DNA from: Astragalus membranaceus
Lineage: Eukaryota > Streptophyta > Magnoliopsida > Fabales > Fabaceae
Assembly (NCBI GenBank): GCA_039519185.1
Contig: CM076848.1
Location: forward strand, 55,454,778-55,518,777
Reading direction: 5' to 3'
Length of the DNA stretch: 64,000 nucleotides
This document shows, one piece after another, positions 11,458-20,458 of this stretch. The position numbers and the translations under genes were made by a program. Each line of letters begins with the position of its first letter. The stretch's first letter is position 1. Below the pieces are notes generated by a model, which had not been told where the DNA came from, ran no database searches, and was given only the letters and a program-made list of their open reading frames with translations.

Positions 11458-11994
11458 TTACTTTGAACTAAAAACTACAGGAAAATCGATGATCTCCCAA
11501 TTCTCGAGCCTTTCATTTGCAGGACAAGGGCGTACAAGACTGACGACGCCTTCTTCAGCATTTAGATCATCTTCCACTGCAGCAATCTGATTGGGGTTCA
11601 GCATTCCCGCACTCTGAAAACTTTGTTTGATGTCGCAGATGATGATCTTCTTCATATTTGGCACTCTGCCCTCAAGTTTGGCTAACCTCCGCTCTTTCTT
11701 TTCTTCCACAATTCTTCTCTTGTCATTGCGATCAGGCCAATACCCTATCCCGCGTCTATCTTTGTTCTCTTGCAGCTGTATCGGTGTCAGGATCCCCTGT
11801 TCGGTCTTTCCTAAACCCTTTCCGGCCTGGTAACCTTTGTCTACCGTGACTTTAGCAACCATCATGGTAGTCTTGGACAACTTAGGCTTCAGCATACTGG
11901 ACGCATTGGCAATCTCTAACGCTTGGAAGACAGTCTCGAAAGACTCCTCAGCAGCCTCGATGTAACGAGTGGGAGACGACCTATTTACCAGCAT
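11458..11994 (-). pseudogene. G-patch-containing segment of Ogre-like pol
   Basis: A 178-codon frame begins MLVNRSSPTRYIEAAEESFE and contains a G-patch core, KGYQAGKGLGKTEQGI, near residues 53-68. G-patch motifs bind RNA or stimulate helicases; their role in Tat/Ogre polyproteins is not established. It follows the protease frame with a single stop between them (GE*EML, probably a GAA-to-TAA change), so originally protease and G-patch were one polyprotein. Confidence 0.65.
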
Positions 11995-11997
11995 TTC

Positions 11998-13069
11998 TTA
12001 TTCACCAAAAACAACCACCAACTTGTTGTTCACTATGAATTTGAGCTTCTGATGTAAAGAAGAAGAAACTACCCCTGCAGAATGGATCCATGGCCTTCCC
12101 AAGAGACAACTGTAGGATGGGGCGATATCCATTATCTGGAAGGTCACTACGAAGAGTTCCGGACCTACCTGCACCGGTAATTCTATTTCCCCGATGACTT
12201 CCCTTTTCGATCCGTCAAAGGCCCTGACCAATATCGAGCTAGGTCTCATGTATGAACAGTCCACATCTAATTTTTCCATGGTTGATCTGGGTAACACATT
12301 CAAGGACGATCCATTGTCAATAAGCACCCGAGCCAGTGAGTAATCTCCACATTTCACAGATATGTGTAAGGCTTTGTTGTGCCCCCTTCCTTCGGTTGGA
12401 ATCTCATCATCAGTAAAGGTGAGGTAATTACTTGCAACAACGTTTCCAACGATCCCATCAAACTGGCCGACTGAGATGTCATGAGTGACATGGGCCTCAT
12501 TCAATACTTTCATCAATGCTGCGTGATGGGCTTCAGAACTGAGCGATAATGACAGTAGAGATATCTTGGCAGGGGTCTGGTTCAGCTGATCAACTATCTT
12601 ATACTCGCTCTGTCTCATGAGTTTCAAAAATTCGCCGGCTTCTTGTTCCGATAGCGTCCTTTTACCCCCATTCTTATCAACGGGTTCTTATTCTATGCTT
12701 TTGCCTTTACGGGCTCTTTCTTCGCCTTCTTTTGTTTACTCTCCACTGATTCCTTTGGGGGTGTAAATACGCCCGCTTCGAGTCATTCCACTAGTCCCTG
12801 AAATGTTAATGACATCAGGAGTGGTCTGAACTTTCACGTTGTCATTCCATGGGACTGCATTAGTGTCCTTAAAGGGGAAGGGAGTTGGCACTTGAATAGT
12901 GATCAGTTTAGGCATAGCCGAATTCAGCTTCGTGTCCTTTTTGTAACGGATTTCCAGTGGCTTCCGGATATCCTTGCTCTGGTCAATATTTGACTGGAGA
13001 TTCCACACGTCTTCCTCATTCTTTCGAAGACCCACCTGTATTATGTGTCGGTCTAGTAAGTCTTGAAGG
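11998..13069 (-). pseudogene. Ogre-like aspartic protease with upstream linker
   Basis: The 12627-11998 frame holds the retropepsin-like motif VLIDNGSSLNVLP (Asp-Asn-Gly instead of Asp-Thr-Gly, as is usual in this lineage) and the flap-side motif CLLGRPWIH. It would cleave the Gag-Pol polyprotein. The upstream frame (13035-12736; MTRSGRIYTPKG) is the gag-protease linker. One or more stops separate the two. The linker joins the gag frame at 13679 once the MITE at 13070-13678 is disregarded. Confidence 0.72.
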
Positions 13070-13678
13070 CAGTGTTTTAAAACCCGGATCGGCTACCGAC
13101 TCGGTGGAGGTACCGGGTCACTGGGTCAAGGGTCGGACCGAGGGGTCGACAGTTGAACCGCATGATCAAAACCGGGACCGCATGACTCGGAGCCCGTCTC
13201 TATTTCGCGAATTTTCAAGACCTATATAGTATATAATATAAATTTTGTCCCTGTAAAATTAATAACTATGTTTATTTTATATCTACTAAAATATAAAAAT
13301 TAATATCTTAATTTATTAATATTTTTAATTTTATTCATACATAATATTAATCTATTTTAGATCACACAAATTAATATGTACTCAACAAATATGGTGCTTG
13401 TTTTTGCTAATAATGCAATAATGGAAAAGAAAAAGATGAAAAAGAGCAAAAGAAACATATTAAACGACGTCGTTTTGATAATTTTTTTTAAAATTCACAA
13501 CCCAGTCCGGGTTAAACCGGGTCGCCGGTTCACCGGTTTTTGCAAAACCCGGCCGAGTCACACCGGTTTTCACCGGTTTGCTGCATATCCGATCCATACG
13601 GTTGACCGGCTCGGTTACCCCCAGGTTCCCGGTTTGCCCGGTCCGACCGGCCGGGCCGAGCCGGTTTTTAAAACTATG
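13070..13678 (+). mobile_element. hAT-type MITE, copy A (609 bp)
   Basis: Exact 8-bp target duplications CTTGAAGG lie at 13062-13069 and 13679-13686. The ends are CAGTGTTTTAAAACCC and, inverted, CATAGTTTTAAAAACC. Both flanks are rich in CCGG/GGTT motifs (ACCGGGTCACTGGGTC, GGTCCGACCGGCCGGG) around an AT-rich core. It has no transposase. It interrupts the gag-protease frame of the Ogre-like element. A reverse-complement copy lies at 34948-35550. Confidence 0.87.
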
Positions 13679-15737
13679 CTTGAAGGACTATCTTGAATGC
13701 TTCACATGCCCCGACACAGTGAGGGTCAACACACAAATCTTTTTCAGCGCATCCCTTCATAATAATTCCGAAGTGACACAAGTCAGCATGAATGAGGTCT
13801 AGAGGTGTGATGATGTCTTCCACCCTTCTGATCAATAATTGTCCCTCAAAATCTCCAATGGCATTAACGGAGGGTTTCCCGTTCCCCGGTAAAGGGTTAG
13901 TGGCAATATTCGGACCATCTTCTTCGAAACTTAACCATTTAGATTCAATCAAGTCTTGCACTACATATTTTAATGTCTTCCAATTTTCTGTTGAATGGCC
14001 AACTGCCCCAGCGTGGAATCCACAAGCAGCATCTGGGTTGTAACCCCTAAGGAAATGAGGTTGAAGGGGTCTCATTGGTCGGGGAGTGATCAGGTTGTGA
14101 CTGATGAGGTGATTGAACAGGTCTGTGTATGACATGGGTATTGGGTCAAAATTGACAGGCTTTATTTTCGGGTAATTTTGTGGTCTATAGTTTGGGTTGA
14201 CTTGGTGATGTGGGACTAATGGTGTTTGAGTAGGGATTTGGAAGGTTTGTCGGGAATTGTTATAGGGAGGCTTTCTGGATCCAGAGATGGCATTGGCTTC
14301 TCCTTCCTTCTTTTTAGGGAATCCTGAGAAGGGCTTTTTCTGATTACTGGTCCCAGCAAAGTTATGGGCAATCTTCCCATTTCTCCATCCATTTTCTAAT
14401 CTTTCTCCTATGACAATCATATCTGAGAAGCTCGAAGACACGCTCCCGATCAACCTGTCGTAGAAAGGCGATTGAAGAGTATCCATGAACATTGATACCA
14501 TCTCCTTTTCTAACAAAGGTGGTACTACCTGCGCAGTCAACCCTCTCCAGCGTTGGGCATATTCCTTGAAGGACTCATTATCTCTTTTTGTCATGCTCTG
14601 CAGTTGTGTCCTATCGGGAGCCATATCGATGTTGTATTTGTATTGCCTAAAAAATGCACCAGCTAGGTCCTTCCAGCACCTGATATGGGCTCGCTCTAGC
14701 TGCATATACCATCCCGAAGCTGCCCCAGCTAGACTGTCCTGGAAGTAGTGAATGAGCAGTTTGTCGTCATAAGCAAACACAGCCATCGTCCTGCAATACA
14801 AGGTTAAGTGGCTCACAAGGCAGGTTGATCCTCTGTATTTGTCGAAGTCCGGCACCTTAAATTTAGGAGGGATGACCAAGTTAGGGACAAGACACAAGTC
14901 ATAAGCATCTCTCGCGCCAACATTGAATCCTTGAACTGCTCTCAACCGTTCATCAAGCATTTGTAGTTTGTTCTTGGGTTGAGGGTTCTCCATAGGGTAA
15001 TTGTGAGGGAGCCCACTCATACCATAGTAAGGATGAATCATCAGAACTATGTCTGGGTTCACATTTGGGATAGGTGAATGAGTGGGGTTCCTGAGATTGG
15101 ACCCTTGAGCTTGAGGATCAACTATCAGCGGTGGAGTGTAGCCAAGTGGGAATCTTTGTGGCGCGACAACAGGGCTCGGGTTTTGAGTCTGTGGCGCCCT
15201 CGAATTACCATCGTGACCTGTCGGTGCAGGCTGTTTTTGGCCCACGACTCTTGAGGGACCATCTTCCGAATTGGCATCAGCTGTCGGAGGTGTGTAACCT
15301 TGCAGAAGTCCGTAAGGAGGCCATTGGTAACCCTGGACATTAGCCCCAGTAGGGTACACTGGATATGGGATCCCGGGTCCATTGGGATGAGGAGGGTTGG
15401 TAACTTGGTTTTCAGTGTTCCCAGTGGAGACATCTTCATCCGCATTTTCGTTCCTCAAAGCTTGTAAAACCTTTAAGATTTCAGCCAGCTGTTCTTTCAT
15501 CCCATCTATTTCTGCCCTAAGCTCTTGATTGCCTATGTTCTGATTACCCTGACCTAAGTCATCCTGATGTGAATTGTCCTGATCTGGGTTATCCTGATGC
15601 GGATTGTCCTGATTTGCTTCCATATTTCTAGCCTGAGAACGGGTCCAATAGCGATGTTGACGCACCAGCTTGTCCTTTACTCTGTTAATGGGATACATGG
15701 TATGAGTATATGAATGGATGAAAGATGAGTGATGCAT
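13679..15737 (-). pseudogene. Ogre-like Gag
   Basis: An almost complete 687-codon frame. The N-terminus has a repetitive Asp/Gln/Asn stretch (NPHQDNPDQDNSHQDD), then a Pro-rich region. The retrotransposon gag core lies at about residues 270-420 (VPDFDKYRGSTCLVSHL, SFKEYAQRWRGLTAQV). A zinc knuckle-like motif near residue 575 reads CGFHAGAVGHSTENW, so the last Cys is Trp. Gag would form the particle and bind RNA. It ends at an in-frame stop inside the MITE at 13674-13676; without the MITE it would run on into the linker (AFK to LQDLLDRH). Confidence 0.82.
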
Positions 15738-15946
15738 GTGTGCATGAATCTTATTGTTTTAGGCCGGGAATCGTAAGTGCATCCTGATTTGTCATAAATA
15801 CACAAATTAACGTTTCAAATATTTTCAAGAAAAGAGGATCAACAGGTGAAACAAACAAACTTCATTGATGGGGGAAAGTACAACATCTTTTTTTTTTAAA
15901 ATAAAAAACTTCGAAAGGAAAAGTACAATGCTCTTTTAAATTTCGC

Positions 15947-16847
15947 TCAAGTACATATGGCTTTCATTTTTCCGCTCCTCTCTCTTTTTTTACTGGTAGT
16001 GGGACCAGCTTTCTCCCTAAGTTCTGTAATCAGGATCTTGCAAAATTCCACAAACTCGCAAACTTTGATCGGAGTGTTAAACGGGTGCATTGCCACGTCA
16101 GCCTTCTTTAGACGTTTTTGGACACCCATGATAGCTTGATTGGCCAGCCATGCCAACTTTGAGAATTTGTCTTTCCAGTATAAGCTTTCATTCTTCAACT
16201 CTAGGAAGACTTCATGGTTTTCTATCCTGCTGACCAACTCCACAAAACAGTTCTCCCAATAGATGTTTTCAGTCTTCAACTGGTGGTAAACTTCCTCTTG
16301 ATATCTGATATGGTTCTTCAGCTCATCAGATATTTCATGTTCCCCTCTCAAGGCTTGTTGGTATTCTCGGAGTATCTCTTCAATTGTCTCTTTATCCCGC
16401 CTGATACTTTTCACTTGATCTTCAAATTCAGCTATCAATATTCGAGACTCTCTTTTTGATTTCACCAGCAGGCTCTGTGTGGTTTTTTCAGCAATCATTG
16501 ATTCTTCCCATAATTCCTTCTACTTGTGCGTATCATCAACGGCTTGGTTCATTTTCAAGTTGCATCGTTTTAGCTCTTCCTTTGCCCCTCTCAGATACTT
16601 TTGAACCTCTTGTTTGTTCTTTTCTTCAATCTTAAGCCGCTTGTGGCTATCTTCAATGGCCAATAACTTGGTTGCGTTCTCCTCTTCCAATTTTTGGTTT
16701 TTTAGAAGTATTTTTTCTAATTCTGCCCGTAAGCCTTCCTTTTCTTCTTCAGTTTTTGACAATGCCAATTTGAGCTTATCTAACTCTTCGACAGTGGGAA
16801 GGGTAGGTTCAAGTACTACTTCCTCAACCCGTAGTGCGCTTCGGTAA
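15947..16847 (-). pseudogene. Ogre-like ORF1 coiled-coil protein
   Basis: Two consecutive frames (16768-16520 and 16498-15947) share one coiled-coil protein split by a single stop (DDTHK*KELWEES). The heptad-rich stretches include KEGLRAELEKILLKNQKLEEE and RRDKETIEEILREYQQAL. The C-terminus is basic (TTSKKRERSGKMKAICT). An ORF upstream of gag is typical of Ogre elements; its function is unknown. The 5' end is lost at the junction with the LANG array at 16848. Confidence 0.6.
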
Positions 16848-17632
16848 GGCTCCTCTTTTCATTGAATTCATATTCAAAATTATGTAAATCGAAACTTGTT
16901 CTTGAATTGAATTGAATTGCATTTGCGTTTGTTTGTTTCAGACTATTCGATCCTCCTCTGTTTCATTGAATTCATATTCAAAATTCTGTAAATCGAAACT
17001 TGTTCTTAGATATTTGAGTAGCTAAATCTTAAATTGAATTGAATTGCATTACTATGAATTCCTTCGATGCTCCTCTGTTTTATTGAATTCATATTCAAAA
17101 TTATGTAAATCGAAACTTGTTCTTGAATTGAATTGAATTGCATTTGCGTTTGTTTCAGACTATTCGATGCTCCTCTGTTCATTGAATTCATATTCAAAAT
17201 TCTGTAAATCGAAACTTGTTCATATTTGAGTAGCTAAATCCAAACTTGATCAACTGTTAAATGTTCAAATTAATTAGATAAATTGAATTGAATTACATTT
17301 GCGTTTCAGATTATGAATTCCTTCGATGCTTTGGATGCTCTGGTTAACGGCGGCGCTCTAGCTAACGGCGCTAACGACACTCTTGCGAATGGCGCTAACG
17401 GCACTCTCGTGAATGGCGCTAATTCTGTAAATCGAAACTTGTTCTTGAATTGAATTGCATTTGCGTTTTTTTTGTTTCAGACTATTCGATGCTCCTCTGT
17501 TTCATTGAATTCATATTCAAAATTCTGTAAATCGAAACTTGTTCATATTTGAGTAGCTAAATCCTAACTTGATCAACTGTTAAATCTTCAAATTAATTAG
17601 ATAAATTGAATTGAATTACATTTGCGTTTCAG
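16848..17632 (+). repeat. LANG locus 1: tandem copies of an intron-exon unit
   Basis: Segments such as TTCATATTCAAAATTCTG and TAAATCGAAACTTGTTCTTG alternate with exon-like starts following TTTGTTTCAG or GCGTTTCAG. Exon-like starts occur at about 16938, 17051, 17158, 17310, 17479 and 17632. The longer unit, intron tail plus a Leu-Ala-Asn-Gly coding exon, repeats at a period of about 320 bp. The same units occur at 43571-44975. The left edge is cut sharply at the Ogre-like ORF1. Confidence 0.7.
17313..17453 (+). CDS. Short LANG-repeat ORF, copy 1 of locus 1
   Basis: 46 codons start at an ATG 4 bp after a 3' splice-like CAG: MNSFDALDALVNGGALANG, then ANDTLANG and ANGTLVNG units, ending in intron-derived codons (NRNLFLN) and a stop. 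No known domain. The Asn-Gly-rich repeats come from GCTAACGGC-type iterations. It is more likely a duplicated exon of the gene ending at 18108 than a separate gene. Expression is unknown. Confidence 0.3.
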   Translation: MNSFDALDALVNGGALANGANDTLANGANGTLVNGANSVNRNLFLN

Positions 17633-18108
17633 ACTATGATTCCTTCGATGCTTTGGATGCTCTGGCTAACGGCGGCGCTCTAGCTAACGGCACTTTCGTG
17701 AATGGCGCTAACGGCACTCTGGCCAGCACTATACCAACTCTGGCCAATGGCCCTCTCCCTCTCGCTAATGGCCCTCTGCCTTTACCGAATGGGCCTCTGG
17801 CTAATGGGCCTCTGCCTAATATGAATTTGGAGGAACTACCCCTATTGCTACCATGTCACCCTCCTTCTCCTTCTCCCTAGGTGCAAACAATTCTCAATCT
17901 TTATGAAGCGGCACCCGTCCCTGCACCACCTCAGGCTCCTCTCCCTCCGCTTCTCGAGCCAGATGACTATGGTGTTGAGGCTTGGTTATCGGAGCCCCCT
18001 CATCTAGAATCTACTACCCCATTGGATGAACCACTTGTTTTTTACGGGCCATGGCCTTTTACGGGCCACATTCCAAACGCTGCTCCAGTAGCGCAGCAGC
18101 TTGAGTAG
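17633..18108 (+). pseudogene. LANG gene, last exon(s): Asn-Gly and Pro-rich protein
   Basis: After a 3' splice-like CAG the frame reads DYDSFDALDALANGGALANG and then LANGPLPL-type repeats, followed by LPLLLPCHPPSPSP. A single TAG (17878-17880) follows, and the same frame continues VQTILNLYEAAPVPAPPQAP to VAQQLE, stop at 18108. The copy at 43995 has ATGGAT where this one has ATGAT, so one base and the in-frame start are lost. With that lesion and the internal TAG this looks like a pseudogene, unless a different exon joins here or CCCTAG is an acceptor. I do not recognise the protein. Downstream (18109-18290) contains a partial duplicate of the gene end (ATTCCAAACGCTGCTCCAG twice). Confidence 0.5.
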
Positions 18109-18529
18109 CTTGAGTGATGAATTGATACATTGTATTTTCTTGTATGTCTTCTAGTTGATACATTCCAAACGCTGCTCCAGGCATATTGAGTGGTGAATTG
18201 ATACATTGTCTCGATCAGTTTTCTTGTATGTTTTCTTGAATTGATACATTGTATTGGGCTAAGTTTTGTTCTATGTCCGTCCATAGAGGCATTTCTTTTG
18301 TTATTGTTTAGATAAATAAATCTTTAGATTCTGTTTGGAAAAATCATGCTGTTGTTGATATAAACAAGTGTCCCAGTCAGTCGTTCATGAGTGCTGCTGG
18401 CCTACTGGGATTTTCATTACTTATTACTATCCTTTAACAAGGTAGCTTTGTTCGTAGAAAATAGTAAAGAATTGAGGTCTAATAGTCATAGAAAAATGGA
18501 TGGTCAAGTATGAGTGAAAACTTTGACAA

Positions 18530-19450
18530 ATTTAAAATAAACAACTTAATTAGTCCGAACATTACCTCGTGTAAAAAAACAGAATATTAAAATTTTATCA
18601 AAATTTGATAATTTTTAAAATAGTGAAAAGGAAAAAAGAAGGAGGCATGTAGATGAAATTAAAGTAGATATATCGTGAAAAATAGAGAAGTGAAAGAGTT
18701 AGCCGAAGATAGAGGAGAAGATAGTAAAAAAGTTTTAAAAAGTGTGTGAGATGAAAAAGTTTTAAAAAAGTGAAAAAATGAAATTACTTAAATAAACTCC
18801 AATTGCTATGTTGGTAAAATGATAAGATTGGTACTTTGGTAGTGAGTAATGTATGAACTCAGACAAAATTTAATTAGTCAGAACATTATCCTGTGAAAAT
18901 CAATACAATTTTAAAGTTGACAGATTTAATTAGCCTAAATATTACCCCGTGTAAATAAACGGATATTAAAATTTTGTCAAAATTTGAATTTTTTAAAAAA
19001 AATTTGCCTCAAAAATGAATGTGACATATAGATGAAATTAAAGTAGGTATATTGTGAAAATAGAGAAATGAGAGAATTAGAGGAACAAAGAGGAGAAGAT
19101 GGTGCAAAAATGTGAGAGAGAGTGAAAAAGTGAAGAAATGTGAAAAGTGAAAATACCTAAATATACTCCAATAATTTAGTTGGGAAAAACATAAAATTGA
19201 TATTTTGGTAGTAGGTAAATAGTAAGTTTGAAAAAGTGTGCGAGAGAAAGTGAAAAAAGTATGAAAAATAGAGAAATGAGAGATTTGGAAGAAGAAAGAG
19301 GAGAAGAGAGTAAAAAGTGTGAGAGAGAGTGAAAAAGTGTGTGAGAGAATGAAAAAGTTGGAAAATGTGAAAAAGTGAAATTACCTAAATATCCTCTAAT
19401 TATTTAGTTAGGAAAAAGATAAGATTGGTATTTTGGTAGTGGGTAAATGG
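18530..19450. repeat. Three degenerate tandem copies of an AT-rich unit
   Basis: The copies lie at about 18535-18850, 18920-19215 and 19240-19450 (the last lacking its start). Shared parts include GATGAAATTAAAGTAG, AAAATAGAGAAATGAGAGA, GAGAGAGTGAAAAAGTG and ATTTTGGTAGTGGGTAAATG. No coding potential. Nothing identifies the family. Confidence 0.5.
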
Positions 19451-20158
19451 TGTAGATAGATAGTAGATTAAAGATTGCAACGGGGCGGAGGATACAACAA
19501 TATCTTTGACGATACTGTTACTAAGTATTGTCATTTACTCTCTCCCTCAGTTCCTAATCTTATCTTTCCATTTAACACGTATTTAATTTTTTTTTTTGGT
19601 AAACAACACGCATTTAATTTAAGTGGCATAAAGGGTGAGACTATTATGTGAGGATTTTTATAATGAGAGGGTGAGAGTATTAAGTCATGGTCATATAAAA
19701 ATGGCAAAATACTATCTGGGTCCCTTAACTTATTTTCCATTTTCGATTAAATCCCTTATGTTTTCGTGGTAACGAATACATACCTTAACTTTCGTTCTAA
19801 TGCTAACTCCGTTCTTCCTAGAAAAAGTGTTAGAGAGATACCTTAACTTTCGTGGCAAAATACCATCCGGGTCCCTTAAATAAGTTCTCTCTTTAACGTT
19901 TTAACATATACTAACTTTTTTTGTGTGCTTACATATACTAATTGATAAGAGGCATTCATTCATTCGATTGCATATCTCAATCATCTCGCATCAACCAGAT
20001 CGGTATTCCAAAAATGAGTGGTAACTCCATTTTTATTTCTCTCAAATTTCATATTCATGAGTCCATGGTATGGATAAGGGAACACTACACAATAGTATTC
20101 CCCTTCTTCCTTCTTTGGTAGACCCTTGGAGCCCTAACATTACCCCTCTCTTAATGTG
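19451..20158. other. Intergenic, low-copy-like plus internal repeat
   Basis: No gene recognised. The phrase CTTAACTTTCGT and the phrase GGGTCCCTTAA each occur twice between 19695 and 19885, suggesting an unclassified repeat. The right edge is the copia target site. Confidence 0.4.
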
Positions 20159-20163
20159 TTTCA

Positions 20164-20451
20164 TGTTGGGGAAAAACACGTGAAAGGGAGAAGAAAAGGA
20201 AGTGGCGGCGCTAAAGGACAAGAGGATTGAATAGGGCAATATAATATGAATAGTAAAAGCTGCACTGAATTTCATAAAAATAGGGTTACGAATTACATGC
20301 TACTGACGCCTGTATATATATATATATATATACAATGAAACAGGCCCAGGCCCATAATTTCGACTAGCCCATTCGACTGGCCCATTTCGACTAGGTTCTA
20401 ACTACACCTACTATTATTACAAGCAATAGAATTACAAGGCATATCTCAATA
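20164..20451 (-). repeat. Copia 3' LTR
   Basis: On the plus strand it runs from TGTTGGGG to CTCAATA. It carries a longer TA microsatellite than its partner (20313-20331). Read on the minus strand it starts TATTGAG rather than TGTTGAG in both LTRs, so the TG-to-TA change predates this insertion. Confidence 0.88.
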
Positions 20452-20458
20452 TTCCCTC

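Larger units (their letters stand above)
9814..16847 (-). mobile_element. Ogre-like (Tat) Ty3/gypsy remnant, truncated at both ends
   Basis: Reading the minus strand gives, in order, a coiled-coil ORF1, gag, linker and aspartic protease, G-patch segment, RT and RNase H. ORF1 upstream of gag and a G-patch region before RT are hallmarks of Ogre/Tat elements. Integrase and both LTRs are missing: RNase H stops at 9814 against a hAT-like end, and ORF1 stops at 16847 against the LANG repeat array. Several single stops and frameshifts make it inactive. Confidence 0.75.

Noticed and set aside
17006..17197. 63-codon minus-strand frame rich in Asn/Ser/Gln
   Set aside because: It is antisense to the repeated AT-rich intron words of the LANG array.
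20042..20275. 77-codon minus-strand frame
   Set aside because: It runs from the copia 3' LTR into flanking DNA; no conserved domain.
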